Source of the DNA: Gammaproteobacteria bacterium
Lineage (GTDB): Bacteria; Pseudomonadota; Gammaproteobacteria; Steroidobacterales; Steroidobacteraceae
Length of the DNA stretch: 64,000 nt
Reading direction: 5' to 3'
NCBI GenBank assembly: GCA_027459765.1
Contig: DAIDHD010000006.1
Location: 1 to 64,000, forward strand
Each line of letters opens with the position of its first letter. Positions within the stretch are counted from its first letter, which is position 1. Made by a program: the position numbers and the translations under genes. Positions 55,342-64,000 of this stretch are shown in pieces. The notes under the pieces were generated by a model. That model did no database searches and was not told the origin of the DNA. It saw only the letters and a list, made by a program, of their open reading frames with translations.

Positions 55342-58300
55342 CTAGCCGGGCAGCGACTCGATCAGACGCGCGGCTTCCTGTTTCTGGCTCGCCGAGCCTT
55401 CCTGCACGACTTCCTCGAGGATGCTGCGGGCGCCTTCCGGATCGCCCATGTCCATGTAGGCGCGGGCGAGGTCGAGCTTGGTGCCCACTTCGCTCATGGT
55501 GACCGGCTCGAGCTCGGCAACCTCGCCCTCCAGCGCCTTCAGGCGGCTGGTCTCGGCCGAGGCTTCGATGCGCATGGTCTGGTGATCGGCGCCGTTGCCC
55601 GCCTCGACGGCATCGCCGAGGTCGAGATCGACGCGACGGTTGCGCTGGCTGGCCTCGAACACCTCGCTCGAGAACATGTCCTCGTCCGAGCGCGCCTGCT
55701 GCACCGTATCGCCGCCGCCGAAGGCGCTGGCGAGCCGGTCGAGGTCCAGATCGATGCTGTCGCCGCTCAGCGCCTTCACGTTGGCCGTGGAGGCCACGCC
55801 GAGCTCGGGTTCATGGACGTCGGAAAGCTCCACCGCATCGTGCCGCGCGGCCAAATCGTGCGGCTCGGCCATATCGTGCCGCTCGGCCGCCGCGTGCCCG
55901 GCGCCGTCGCGCGGCATGAGCACCGTGGGCGCGGACTCCGGTCCCAGCACCGCGGTCTTGACGTCGTCGTGGTGCGGGTCGAGTTCGGCGATGAACGACG
56001 CCTCGAGCTCGCGCTCGAGCTCGGTCAGGTCGCGTTCGTCGCCGCTGTGGCTGGCGGCACTCGCGCCGAGCCCGCCGGCGGCCAGCGCCGCCTGGGCCAT
56101 GAGCCGCTGCGAGCGCTCGTCGAGGCCGGCGACCATGGTCGGTGCGTCGGCGGGGTGATCGGTCTCCTCGAGATGCGAACCGCTGTCGACCAGGTGCGAT
56201 CCCGTGGCGGCGAGGTGCGAGTTGCTCGCGCCCACCGAGCCGGTGCGCTCGAGCTGGTCCAGGTCGAGCCCCAGGTCGTCGATCGACAGCTCCGCGGTCT
56301 GTTCCGCCTTGCCGGCTTCCAGTCGGCTGGCGAGCAGATCGCGGGGCGCGCCGGGCTTGAGCACCGGCGACTCCTGGGTCGGCGCGTCGGCGAACTGCAT
56401 CATCTCGGACTCGACGGTGGGCTCGTCGCGCGCAGGCATCTCGCGCGTGGGCGACTCGTCGGCACCACGCTCCGGCGCGTCGAGCATGAAATCGAGGCCC
56501 GTGCCGGTGCGCAGCAGCGGCGACTCGCCGGTGGCCGCGGTGTCCTCCGGCTCCGAGGCGAGCGTGTGCTCGAGCGGACTACGCTCCCCGCTCGGCTCGC
56601 CGTAAAGATCGATGTCGACGTGATTCTCGCCGCCTTCGAGGTTCAAGTCGACCAGCGCGCCGGCACCGCGGCCGCCGCCGCTCGCCGCCGCGAACAGCGG
56701 CTCCTCCGGGCAGATCTGCTTGCCCATGATCACGATCTTGTCCCACTCGCCCGCCGGCGCTCGGTCGCGCGTCTCGGCGAGACTCTTCGCCGTCTGCAGG
56801 AACGCGTCCTTGTTGCCCCAGACGAAGTAGATCTCGAGGAGCTTCAGGCGCAAATCGCGCCGGTCGGGCTCACGCTCGAGCGCGATCCGCACCAGATCGG
56901 CGGCCTGGTCGTACAGACCGTAGGCCATGTGGAAGTCGGCTTCCGCGAGCGGGTCGCCCTGATCGAGGTTGACCGCGCTCTCAGAAGACATCGTGTCGTC
57001 CGGCGAGCGCACCTCGGCGGTGTCCTCGGTCAGCCGCTGCGCGGCGGCGGCGAAGCCCGGCATCGGGTGCTCGCCGGACTCCTCCACCACGAACGAATCC
57101 GCGGCGCTCTTGCGCCCGCCCGACGCCTTGACAGGCGCCTCCGGGAAGCCGGCCACGTCGGTGTCCTCGAGCCGTGCGCCGAAGTCCTGGTCCTCGCCCG
57201 CCTTGCGCCGGCGCATGGCGGCGAACGCGAGCGCGCCGACACCGAGCACCACTACGCCGCCCGGGGCCCACCAGTTGTCGCTCAACCAATCGATCAGCGA
57301 CCCGCTCGCCGGGGCCGGCGCCGCCGGCTTCGCCTTCGGCTTCTGCACCGGCTTGGCCGGCGCAGGCTTCGGCGTCGCCGCCGGCGTGGCGGCGGCGGGC
57401 GAACTCGCGGCCTCGGTGGCGGCCGGCGTCTTGGTGGCCGCAGCCGGGGATGCAGCGGCGGGCGGAGCGGCGGCGGGCGGCGCGGCGACGGCCGCCTTGG
57501 ACGCCGGCGGCGCGGTCACGGGCTTGCCGAGCTTGCGCTGCAGTTCAGCGAGTTCGTTGTTGCGCAGTTCGAGGAGGCGCTTCGATTCGGCGAGCTCGCC
57601 CTCCAGCTGCTTGATCCGGTCGCGCAGACCCGCGCCACCGCCCTCGCCGGCGCTCCCAGCGGGGGCGGTTGCACCGCCGCCGGCACCCGGCGTCACCAAG
57701 CGCAGGTGCCCGGAGGCCGCGGCCTCGCCGCCGCGCCAGGCCTGCATCTGCCGCTCGACCTCCGCGGTCGCCTGCTTCTGGTTCAGCGCCGCGATCGCGT
57801 CGGCGTCGGGCACGCGCAGCACCGCGCCACGCTTGAGCACGTTGATGTTGCCGCCGAACGCATCCGGATTGGTGCGATACAGCGCGATCATGGTCTGATC
57901 CACGGCCGCCGGCGCCGCCCCGGCGCTCATGGCGCGGGCAATCTTCGACAGCGTGTCGCCGGGTGAGACCCGATACACGCCGCCGCGGGCCGCGGCCGAC
58001 TTGGGCTCAGTCGGCGCCGGCGCAACCGCCGCCGCCGAGGACTTGGGCGCAGCCGGCGCCGCGGTAGCAGCGGCCGGCGCGGCGGCACGCGCCGGCGCAG
58101 CCGACGCGGCCATCACCGGCGCCGCCGAACTCGCCGATTCGCCCGGCGTATACACCGGCGGATCGAGCAGCACCGTGTACTCGCGCATCAAGTGCCCGTG
58201 CGACCAGTTGACGTCCACCAGGAAGGTGACGAACGGCTCGGGAATCGCGTCGTTCGAGTGCACCTGCAGCACGTCGTGACCGTCCTTGCTCTTGCCCACC

Positions 58301-58560
58301 TTGAAGGTGAAGGACGACAGGAACGGCGGCCGGTCGATGCCGTAACGCGTGAACGCTTCGCGGTTGGCGAGCGAGGCCCGCAGCCCGGTGATTTCGTCCG
58401 GGGTGGCGGAGATCAGGTCGATCTGCGCGTCCAGGGGCTCGTTCAGCGCCGAATGCAGGTGAATGTCGCCGAGTCCCAGCGAGTAGGACAGCGACGGCGC
58501 GAGCACGGTCGCGCACAACGAGCACGCCCATTTCAGCGAGCGAGGCAGCGTCACGGACAT
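55342..58560 (-). CDS. fimV: FimV-like cell-pole hub / peptidoglycan-binding protein
   Basis: Inner-membrane polar organiser, in Pseudomonas needed for type IV pilus function and twitching. The 1072 residues comprise a signal peptide, the FimV N-terminal domain (LGDIHLHSALNEPLDAQIDL), a LysM-type segment (YRVSPGDTLSKIARAM), a coiled coil (RIKQLEGELAESKRLLELRN), an Ala/Pro-rich stretch, one membrane helix (APGGVVVLGVGALAFAAM), a long acidic cytoplasmic region, and the conserved FimV C-terminus (TKLDLARAYMDMGDPEGARS), a TPR-like motif. ATG 58560 has GGGAGA five bases upstream. Position next to truA is conserved. Confidence 0.93.
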   Translation of the reverse strand: MSVTLPRSLKWACSLCATVLAPSLSYSLGLGDIHLHSALNEPLDAQIDLISATPDEITGLRASLANREAFTRYGIDRPPFLSSFTFKVGKSKDGHDVLQVHSNDAIPEPFVTFLVDVNWSHGHLMREYTVLLDPPVYTPGESASSAAPVMAASAAPARAAAPAAATAAPAAPKSSAAAVAPAPTEPKSAAARGGVYRVSPGDTLSKIARAMSAGAAPAAVDQTMIALYRTNPDAFGGNINVLKRGAVLRVPDADAIAALNQKQATAEVERQMQAWRGGEAAASGHLRLVTPGAGGGATAPAGSAGEGGGAGLRDRIKQLEGELAESKRLLELRNNELAELQRKLGKPVTAPPASKAAVAAPPAAAPPAAASPAAATKTPAATEAASSPAAATPAATPKPAPAKPVQKPKAKPAAPAPASGSLIDWLSDNWWAPGGVVVLGVGALAFAAMRRRKAGEDQDFGARLEDTDVAGFPEAPVKASGGRKSAADSFVVEESGEHPMPGFAAAAQRLTEDTAEVRSPDDTMSSESAVNLDQGDPLAEADFHMAYGLYDQAADLVRIALEREPDRRDLRLKLLEIYFVWGNKDAFLQTAKSLAETRDRAPAGEWDKIVIMGKQICPEEPLFAAASGGGRGAGALVDLNLEGGENHVDIDLYGEPSGERSPLEHTLASEPEDTAATGESPLLRTGTGLDFMLDAPERGADESPTREMPARDEPTVESEMMQFADAPTQESPVLKPGAPRDLLASRLEAGKAEQTAELSIDDLGLDLDQLERTGSVGASNSHLAATGSHLVDSGSHLEETDHPADAPTMVAGLDERSQRLMAQAALAAGGLGASAASHSGDERDLTELERELEASFIAELDPHHDDVKTAVLGPESAPTVLMPRDGAGHAAAERHDMAEPHDLAARHDAVELSDVHEPELGVASTANVKALSGDSIDLDLDRLASAFGGGDTVQQARSDEDMFSSEVFEASQRNRRVDLDLGDAVEAGNGADHQTMRIEASAETSRLKALEGEVAELEPVTMSEVGTKLDLARAYMDMGDPEGARSILEEVVQEGSASQKQEAARLIESLPG

Positions 58561-58665
58561 TTTTTCTCCCGAAAACCTGGCGGGCAAGCGCATGAAGTCC
58601 ATTGTCGTAGAAGAGCTTGTGATCGACTTTTCACTTGCCTTTTACATAATTGGGCAAACTATATC
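58561..58665. other. AT-rich gap between usg and fimV
   Basis: About 105 bp with a clearly lower GC content than the flanks. It contains an inverted pair TTGCC (58635-58639) and GGCAA (58653-58657) around an AT-rich loop of 13 bp, ATTATGTA-type sequences that could act as -10 elements for fimV, and the ribosome-binding site at its left end. Nothing more can be assigned. Confidence 0.4.
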
Positions 58666-59697
58666 TCAGCGCCGTTTATTTACCAAAATCTGGCCCGCCA
58701 AAACTGCGTTATGCGCCGCACATTTACGAACGTTGTCGGCCACGATCCAAAAATTTAGAGATCGGTCACGCAGCGCACCGGCACGCAACCGGCCGACGTA
58801 GACCCGGTCCGGTGCATTGGCCGTGCTCGCCGGCGTCGGGTACTCCTGCCGCGACTCCGGGTCGGCCAGTGCCACGCCCGCGCTGCCGCGCAACAGCGCG
58901 GCCGCCTCATCGACCGCGAGCGACCCGCGCAGGGCGACGTGAACCGCGAAGCCGTGGCCGAAGAACACCGGCACACGCACCGCGGTGACGTTCATCGGCA
59001 GATCCGGCCGCTCGAGCACGCGCCGCGTCTCGGCGCAGATGCGCGCCTCCTCGCGCGTCGAGCCGTCGGCGAGCAGCGCATCCACCGCCGGAATCACGTT
59101 GAAGGCGATCGGCTGCCCGAAGGCACGGCCGCGCGCCGCCTTGCCGCTCAGCATCGCCACGGTCTCGGCGGCGAGCTCGTCGACGGCGCCCCGCCCCGCC
59201 CCGGACACGGCGTGGTAGGTGGCCACCTCCACGCGCTCCAGGCCTGCGCGCCGCTCGAGCGGCGCGAGCACGGTGGCGAGCGCCGCGGCCGCGCTGCCCG
59301 GCAGCGCCACCAGGCCGTGAGTGCCCACGTGCTCGAGCACCCCGGCGTTGACGTCGGCGACCACCAACGGCACGTCGGCGCGCTCCCGATGCGCCGCCGA
59401 GCCATCGATGGCCCATGCGCGTGCCGCCACCGCGTCCGCATAGCGCGCGGCGAGCGCCTCGCGGCCGCAGAAGAAGACCAGGTCCGCGCGTGCGAAGTCG
59501 AACGACTCCACCGCGCTCACCGCGAGCGCGCGCTCACCCGCGGCGGCGCCGTCGATCTCCCCCAGGCGGCGCGGCTCGTCCAGCGCGTGCAACTCGGCGC
59601 AGCGTATGCGTCGCGCCGCCAGTTCCTCGAGAAGCGCGTCGCCGACGAGGCTCGACGCGCCGACCACCGCGACCCGGGGCCAGGCGAGTTCCGTCAT
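58666..59697 (-). CDS. usg: USG-1-type aspartate-semialdehyde dehydrogenase homolog lacking the catalytic Cys
   Basis: A 343-residue relative of aspartate-semialdehyde dehydrogenase. The NADP-binding start RVAVVGASSLVGDALLEEL and FFCGREALAARYADA are conserved, but the catalytic Cys motif PGNCST reads LPGSAAAALATV, with Ala in the Cys position, so the enzyme should not reduce aspartyl phosphate. This is the pattern of USG-1 proteins found beside fimV/truA in gammaproteobacteria; their role is unknown. It begins within the aroC stop (TGATG), with AGGAGG four bases upstream; ATG 59700 is an alternative. The huge track ORF to 62346 is a read-through shadow over aroC and prmB. Confidence 0.88.
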   Translation of the reverse strand: MTELAWPRVAVVGASSLVGDALLEELAARRIRCAELHALDEPRRLGEIDGAAAGERALAVSAVESFDFARADLVFFCGREALAARYADAVAARAWAIDGSAAHRERADVPLVVADVNAGVLEHVGTHGLVALPGSAAAALATVLAPLERRAGLERVEVATYHAVSGAGRGAVDELAAETVAMLSGKAARGRAFGQPIAFNVIPAVDALLADGSTREEARICAETRRVLERPDLPMNVTAVRVPVFFGHGFAVHVALRGSLAVDEAAALLRGSAGVALADPESRQEYPTPASTANAPDRVYVGRLRAGALRDRSLNFWIVADNVRKCAAHNAVLAGQILVNKRR

Positions 59698-60800
59698 CAT
59701 TCCTCCTGCCGCCGCGTGATCACCGGCGTCGCGCTGACGACGTCGGCACACTGCGCGCGCGTGCGCAGATAGTGGTCCATCAACACCAGTGCGACCATCG
59801 CCTCGGCGATCGGCGTGGCGCGCAGGCCCACGCACGGATCGTGGCGCCCGGTGGTGACGATCTCGGCCGGCCGACCGGCCACGTCGATGGTCTCGCCCGG
59901 CACCGTGATGCTCGAAGTGGGCTTGAGCGCGATGCTCGCGACGATGTCCTGCCCGGAGGAGATCCCGCCCAACACGCCGCCGGCGTGGTTGCTCTTGAAA
60001 CCCCGGGGCGTGAGCTCGTCGCGGTGCTCGGAGCCGCGCTGCCCGACGCAGCCAAACCCGGCGCCGATCTCCACGCCCTTGACCGCATTGATGCCCATCA
60101 GCGCGCCGGCGAGGTCCGCGTCGAGGCGGTCGAACACCGGCTCGCCGAGTCCCGGCGGCACTCCGGTGGCGAGCACCGTGACGCGCGCGCCGATCGAATC
60201 GCCCGCCTCGCGCAGCTGCCAGATGAATGCCTCCAGCTCGGGCACGCGCGCCGGATCGGGACAGAAGAACGGGTTGTCGTCGACGGCGTCGAGGTTCACC
60301 GGCTGGATCGAGATCGGCCCCATCTGGGCGAGGTAGCCGCGGATGCGCACCCCGAGCCTTTCGCGCAGGTACTTGCGCGCGATCGCGCCGGCCGCGACCC
60401 GCATCACCGTCTCGCGCGCCGAGGAGCGGCCGCCGCCGCGATAATCGCGCAGCCCGTATTTCTGCTGATAGGTGTAGTCGGCGTGGCCGGGACGGAACCG
60501 ATCCTTGATCTTCTCGTAGTCGCGTGAGCGCTGGTCCTGGTTCTCGACCAACAGGCCGATCGGCGTGCCCGTGGTACGGCCCTCGAACACGCCGGAGAGA
60601 ATGCGCACCGAGTCCGGCTCGCGCCGCTGGCTGGTGAAGTGCGAGGTCCCCGAGCGGCGCCGCTCGACGTCGGTCTGCAGGTCCGCCTCGCACAGTTCCA
60701 GGCCGGGCGGACAGCCGTCGACCACGCAGCCGAGCGCCGGACCGTGGCTCTCGCCGAAGCTCGTGACGGTGAAGAGCTTGCCGAAGGTGTTGCCTGACAT
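59697..60800 (-). CDS. aroC: Chorismate synthase
   Basis: Last step of the shikimate pathway, converting EPSP to chorismate with reduced FMN. The 367 residues show the three family signatures: [17 protein letters not shown] near the N-terminus, the [14 protein letters not shown] region followed by [12 protein letters not shown], and [21 protein letters not shown]. Length is typical. It follows prmB by three bases and overlaps usg. Confidence 0.97.
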   Translation of the reverse strand: MSGNTFGKLFTVTSFGESHGPALGCVVDGCPPGLELCEADLQTDVERRRSGTSHFTSQRREPDSVRILSGVFEGRTTGTPIGLLVENQDQRSRDYEKIKDRFRPGHADYTYQQKYGLRDYRGGGRSSARETVMRVAAGAIARKYLRERLGVRIRGYLAQMGPISIQPVNLDAVDDNPFFCPDPARVPELEAFIWQLREAGDSIGARVTVLATGVPPGLGEPVFDRLDADLAGALMGINAVKGVEIGAGFGCVGQRGSEHRDELTPRGFKSNHAGGVLGGISSGQDIVASIALKPTSSITVPGETIDVAGRPAEIVTTGRHDPCVGLRATPIAEAMVALVLMDHYLRTRAQCADVVSATPVITRRQEE

Positions 60801-60803
60801 GGT

Positions 60804-61739
60804 CTAGCGCTCTCGCAGGTTCGCCGCATCGAGATCCGACGCGCGCAGTACGAACACCCCGCCGCCGCCCATCGCGATGTGCGGCCACACGAACGGCAAG
60901 CGCGGGAACGCACGCTCGACGGCGCGCTCGCCGTTGCCCACCTCGACCACCAGGATGCCGCCGGGGCGCAGGTGGCGGCGCGCGCCGGCGAGGATCACGC
61001 GCACCGAGTCGAGGCCATCGCGGCCCGCCGCCAGGCCGAGCGCCGGCTCGTGCCGGTATTCGCGGGGGAGCCGGCGCATCTCGGCGGCGGTCACGTAGGG
61101 CGGGTTGCTCACGATGATATCGTAGCGGTCGGCGAGTCCCTCGAAGTGATTCGCGCGCACCGGCGTGACTCGCCGCTCGAAGCCGAGCCTGCGCACGTTG
61201 CGGCGGCACACGGCGAGCGCGGCGCTCGACACGTCCGCCGCGTCCACCCGCGCGCGCGGGAAGGCGGCCGCGCACGCCAGCGCGATCGCGCCGGAGCCGG
61301 TGCCGATGTCGAGGATCCGCCCCACCCGGCGCGGCGCCCAGGGCGCAAACCGCTGCAGGGCGAGCTCGGCGATGGGCGAACGCGGCACCAGCACGCGCTC
61401 GTCGACGTACAGTTCCATGCCCGCGAAGAAAGCCCGGTGCGTCAGGTACGCGAGCGGCACACGCTCGGCGACGCGTCGCTCGAGCACGCGCTGCACCCGA
61501 GCCGCCGCGCGCGCCGCGAGCGGACGGGGATAGGCATCCGCGCCGAGCTCGTGCGGCAGCCCGGCGGCCCAAAAGACGAGTTCCGCGGCCTCGTCGCGCG
61601 CGTTGTCCGTGCCGTGACCGAAATGCACGCGCGCGCGCGTGAGCGCGCGCGCGCAGCGCTCGATCGCCTCGCCGACCGTCTCTCGCGGCGGGACGCCGCG
61701 CGGCGCGGCGCGCGCCCGCCTGTGGGATAATGGCGCCAT
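60804..61739 (-). CDS. prmB: Ribosomal protein L3 glutamine methyltransferase PrmB
   Basis: Methylates a Gln of ribosomal protein L3. The 311-residue SAM-dependent methyltransferase has the helical N-domain (RVHFGHGTDNARDEAAELVFWA), the SAM loop GRILDIGTGSGAIALACA, and the catalytic IIVSNPPYVTAAEM. The track extends further upstream, but ATG 61739 is the earliest start not deep inside the divergent SCO gene; there, the two ATGs share bases. Position in front of aroC is conserved in gammaproteobacteria. Confidence 0.92.
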   Translation of the reverse strand: MAPLSHRRARAAPRGVPPRETVGEAIERCARALTRARVHFGHGTDNARDEAAELVFWAAGLPHELGADAYPRPLAARAAARVQRVLERRVAERVPLAYLTHRAFFAGMELYVDERVLVPRSPIAELALQRFAPWAPRRVGRILDIGTGSGAIALACAAAFPRARVDAADVSSAALAVCRRNVRRLGFERRVTPVRANHFEGLADRYDIIVSNPPYVTAAEMRRLPREYRHEPALGLAAGRDGLDSVRVILAGARRHLRPGGILVVEVGNGERAVERAFPRLPFVWPHIAMGGGGVFVLRASDLDAANLRER

Positions 61740-61740
61740 G
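61726..61740 (+). promoter_or_regulatory. -10-like element just before the SCO gene, overlapping divergent starts
   Basis: The sequence GATAAT at 61726-61731 ends six bases before the SCO ATG (61738). A promoter here would start transcription at or next to the ATG and give a leaderless transcript. No good -35 is visible. The SCO ATG and the prmB ATG on the other strand share CAT/ATG bases at 61737-61740, so each gene's promoter must lie inside the other. Confidence 0.35.
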
Positions 61741-62370
61741 AATTCTGGATCGAACCTCTTGAAAGCGGCGTTCATCGGCGTCGCCGCGGTGGCGGGCGTC
61801 GCGGCCGCGCTCATCTGGCACCGCCCGGACGCGCCGGTGGAGCTCTCGGAAGGGGTCTATATTACGCCGAGTCGCGAGCTGCCCGCACTCGACCTGATCG
61901 ACCACCGCGGCCAGCCGTTCACCACCGCCGACTTCCGCGGCCACTGGTCGATGCTGTTCTTCGGCTACACCAACTGTCCGGACTTCTGCCCGACCACGCT
62001 CACGACGCTCGCGGCGATGGAGAAGCGTCTGCGCGCCGCCGGGGCGGCCGTGCGTCCGCGGGTGGTGTTCATGTCGGTGGACCCGCGCCGCGACACCCCG
62101 GCGCAGCTCGCGCGCTACGTGCCCTACTTCGATCCGGAGTTCCTGGGCGTGACAGCGCGGGACCAGGCCGCGGTGCAGGCCGTGGCGCAACGGCTCGGCG
62201 TGAACGTGACCATCCACGAGGAGCACGACGGGTCCTACACCGTCGATCACTCCGGCGCGATCTTCGTCATCGATCCGAACGCGCGCGTGGCGGCCATCCT
62301 CACCGGCCCCTACAGCGCGGCCGCCCTGGTCGGCGATTTCCAGCACCTGGTCGCCGCGGCGCGCTCATGA
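61738..62370 (+). CDS. SCO1/SenC-family copper chaperone
   Basis: Membrane-anchored, periplasm-facing thioredoxin-fold protein of 210 residues that helps assemble the CuA centre of cytochrome oxidase or acts in redox control. One N-terminal membrane helix (LLKAAFIGVAAVAGVAAALIW), then the SCO domain with CxxxC in GYTNCPDFCPTTLTTLA, SVDPRRDTPAQLARYV, and the copper-ligand His in YTVDHSGAIFVID. No standard ribosome-binding site precedes ATG 61738. Its stop overlaps psd. Confidence 0.92.
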   Translation: MNSGSNLLKAAFIGVAAVAGVAAALIWHRPDAPVELSEGVYITPSRELPALDLIDHRGQPFTTADFRGHWSMLFFGYTNCPDFCPTTLTTLAAMEKRLRAAGAAVRPRVVFMSVDPRRDTPAQLARYVPYFDPEFLGVTARDQAAVQAVAQRLGVNVTIHEEHDGSYTVDHSGAIFVIDPNARVAAILTGPYSAAALVGDFQHLVAAARS

Positions 62371-63260
62371 GCGGCGCTGCGCAGCCGCCGGCACCCGCGC
62401 CCGGCGAGGCGGCGTTCGTCGCCCTGCAGTATCTTCTGCCGCAGCACGCGCTGTCGCGGTTGCTGCACGCAGTCGCGCGCGCCCGTGCGCCGTGGCTCAA
62501 GAACGCGCTGGTGCGCACCTTCCTGCGCCTCTACCGCATCGACATGAGCGAAGCGGCGCAGCCCGACCCGTTCGCCTACGGGAGCTTCAACGAATTCTTC
62601 ACCCGCGCCCTGCGCTCCGACGCGCGCCGCATCGACGCCGCCCCGGACAGCATCGTCTCGCCGGTGGACGGCGCGATCAGCGAGTGCGGGGCCATCGAAG
62701 GGGACACGCTGCTGCAGGCCAAGGGCCGCCGCTACCGGCTCGACGAGCTGCTCGCCGGCCAGCCGTGGGCGGCGGCGTTCACGGGCGGCGTGTTCGCGAC
62801 CATTTACCTCGCGCCCTACGACTACCACCGCATCCACATGCCGCTCGACGGCCGCCTGGAGGCGTGCGTGTACGTGCCGGGACGGCTGTTCAGCGTCAAT
62901 GCCGCGACCGCGCGCCGCGTACCGCGGCTGTTCGCCCGCAACGAGCGCATCCTCACCCTGTTCGACACCGCCGTCGGCCGGGTGGCGCTGGTCATGGTCG
63001 GCGCCCTGAACGTGGGCAGCATGGCGACGGTGTGGGCGGGCGACGTGACGCCGGCGCCGCGGCGCGCGTTGAGCGTGCTGCCGGTGCCGCAGCTGACGCT
63101 CGCCAAGGGCGCCGAGGTCGGCCGCTTCAACTTGGGTTCGACGGTGATCCTGCTGTTCGAACCCGGACGCGCCACACTGCGGCCACGGCTGGCCGCGGGT
63201 GCCAAGCTCAAGCTGGGCGAGTCGATTGCGCTCGCCGCGCCGCCCGGCGGGCGGCCGTGA
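62367..63260 (+). CDS. psd: Phosphatidylserine decarboxylase proenzyme
   Basis: Makes phosphatidylethanolamine at the inner membrane. The 297-residue proenzyme ends its beta chain at the self-cleavage motif FNLGSTVILL (cut between Gly and Ser, the Ser becoming the pyruvoyl group), with the conserved FARNERI, APYDYHRIHMPLDG and SPVDGAISECG. The 20-residue polar N-terminal extension is normal for this subtype. The ATG overlaps the SCO stop (ATGA), and its own stop overlaps epmA (GTGA). Confidence 0.95.
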   Translation: MSGAAQPPAPAPGEAAFVALQYLLPQHALSRLLHAVARARAPWLKNALVRTFLRLYRIDMSEAAQPDPFAYGSFNEFFTRALRSDARRIDAAPDSIVSPVDGAISECGAIEGDTLLQAKGRRYRLDELLAGQPWAAAFTGGVFATIYLAPYDYHRIHMPLDGRLEACVYVPGRLFSVNAATARRVPRLFARNERILTLFDTAVGRVALVMVGALNVGSMATVWAGDVTPAPRRALSVLPVPQLTLAKGAEVGRFNLGSTVILLFEPGRATLRPRLAAGAKLKLGESIALAAPPGGRP

Positions 63261-64000
63261 ACGGCGAGCCGAGCGATCTGCCGGCGCGGGAATGGCGCCC
63301 GACCGCGAACCTCGCCGCGCTGCGCCGGCGCGCGTCCATGCTCGCCGCTGCACGCGCGTTCTTCGCCGAGCGCGGCGTGCTCGAAGTGGAGACCCCGAGC
63401 TTGAGCGCCGCCACGGTGACCGACCCGCAGATCGAATCGCTGTCGACCCGGGTCGCGGGCCTCGCGGGCCCGCGCCACCTGGTCACCTCGCCGGAATTCC
63501 ACATGAAGCGCCTGCTCGCCGCCGGCAGCGGCGACATCTACCAGATCGGCAAGGTGTTCCGGGACGGCGAGTACGGCCGCTGGCACAACCCCGAATTCAC
63601 CATGATCGAGTGGTACCGGCTCGGCATGGACGACGCCGCCTTGATGGACGAGGTGGAAGCGCTGGTGGCACGGCTCCTCGCGCCGCAGCGCGTGCTGCCG
63701 GCCTCGGAACGGCTCACCTACGCCGAGGCCCTGCGCCGCCACGCCGGCGTCGATCCCCATGCCGCCACCGAGGCGGCGCTCGACGCCGCCGCGCGACGCC
63801 ACGGCGTGGCCTGCGACGCCGAACTAGACCGCGACGGCAAGCTCGATCTGCTCATGGGACTCGTGGCGGGGCCACGGCTGGGCCGCGGCCGTCCCTGCTT
63901 CGTCTGCGACTACCCCGCCTCGCAGGCGGCGCTGGCGCGCCTGAAGCCGGGCGAACCGCCGGTGGCGGCCCGGTTCGAGCTCTACGTCGAGGGCATCGAG
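63257..64000 (+). CDS. epmA: Elongation factor P beta-lysine ligase EpmA (partial, runs off window)
   Basis: Lysyl-tRNA-synthetase-like enzyme that attaches (R)-beta-lysine to elongation factor P. The visible 248 residues show the class II aaRS core: RASMLAAARAFFAERGVLEVE, LVTSPEFHMKRLLAAGSGDIYQIGK-type motif 2 region, and KVFRDGEYGRWHNPEFTMIE, the EpmA/GenX signature. There is no anticodon-binding domain, as expected. The start is GTG 63257 overlapping the psd stop. It is not in the ORF track because the stop lies beyond the window. EF-P and EpmB are not in the window. Confidence 0.92.
   Translation, partial: MNGEPSDLPAREWRPTANLAALRRRASMLAAARAFFAERGVLEVETPSLSAATVTDPQIESLSTRVAGLAGPRHLVTSPEFHMKRLLAAGSGDIYQIGKVFRDGEYGRWHNPEFTMIEWYRLGMDDAALMDEVEALVARLLAPQRVLPASERLTYAEALRRHAGVDPHAATEAALDAAARRHGVACDAELDRDGKLDLLMGLVAGPRLGRGRPCFVCDYPASQAALARLKPGEPPVAARFELYVEGIE

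Noticed and set aside
58635-58657. Rho-independent terminator between usg and fimV
   Set aside because: The stem is only 5 bp with a 13-base loop and no following T-run; listed only as part of the AT-rich gap.
58666-62346. Single 1226-residue minus-strand fusion protein
   Set aside because: Only its C-terminal 343 residues (usg) are real; the rest is an out-of-frame reading of aroC and prmB on the same strand.

Overview
The window is GC-rich chromosomal DNA from a gammaproteobacterium. The best evidence is gene order: tRNA-Leu-tig-clpP-clpX-lon-(tRNA)-ppiD, prmB-aroC-usg-fimV-truA-accD-folC-dedD-cvpA-purF, and a multi-gene chemotaxis operon with FliA-like (sigma-28) promoters. The synteny resembles Pseudomonas/Xanthomonas relatives, but trpF is missing between truA and accD, hupB is missing between lon and ppiD, and pyrF is of the long type-2 form. 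I would not name a genus. No phage, insertion sequence or CRISPR array was seen.

Layout. 1-364: an 11-bp tandem repeat array separates the C-terminal fragment of an unidentified minus-strand gene from an mltD gene that has lost its signal peptide. 1.8-5.8 kb: fabI, a DUF4136 lipoprotein, a hipBA-type toxin-antitoxin pair with a symmetric operator region, and a DedA membrane protein. 5.8-14.3 kb: protein quality control (ppiD, two tRNAs, lon with a heat-shock promoter, clpX, clpP, tig, tRNA-Leu). 14.3-19.1 kb: an orphan Xre/MbcA/ParS antitoxin-like gene, type-2 pyrF, an M20 amidohydrolase, a translationally coupled MaoC hydratase and CitE-like lyase, and a secreted protein. 19.2-31.2 kb: signal transduction, with a soluble five-PAS chemoreceptor and a FleQ-like sigma-54 activator with a degenerate HTH on the minus strand. 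Opposite them is a five-gene plus-strand operon of three sensor kinases and two response regulators, four of whose junctions are overlapping or near-overlapping.

31.2-35 kb: a Pro-Arg-His-Lys tRNA cluster, dgkA (whose frame runs through tRNA-Pro), a PAP2 phosphatase, a flavodoxin-like protein and a DadA-like oxidoreductase. 34.8-43.3 kb: the chemotaxis operons, transcribed leftward: cheY-cheA-cheW-STAS-CheZ-like-cheR-cheD-cheB-HDOD, then a separately promoted cheY2 and a CheC/CheX-like gene. The chemoreceptor at 19-22 kb ends in a CheR-docking-type peptide (DWAEF) and probably feeds this array. 43.4-64 kb: housekeeping (cysS, gltX, a secreted cyclophilin, lpxH, miaE with an unusual Ser/Thr kinase, purF-cvpA-dedD-folC-accD-truA-fimV, a cysteine-less USG-1 protein, aroC, prmB, a SCO1/SenC protein, psd, and the start of epmA).

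Most entries in the ORF track are antisense shadows typical of high-GC DNA. Start codons were re-chosen by ribosome-binding site, family N-terminus and overlap with the upstream stop. The less ordinary items are the repeat array that appears to have replaced the 5' ends of both neighbouring genes, a candidate minimal CheZ sharing an ELF tail with CheD, 35-bp direct repeats between the FleQ-like regulator and the sensor operon, the kinase with a pseudo-receiver coupled to miaE, and dgkA reading through a tRNA.
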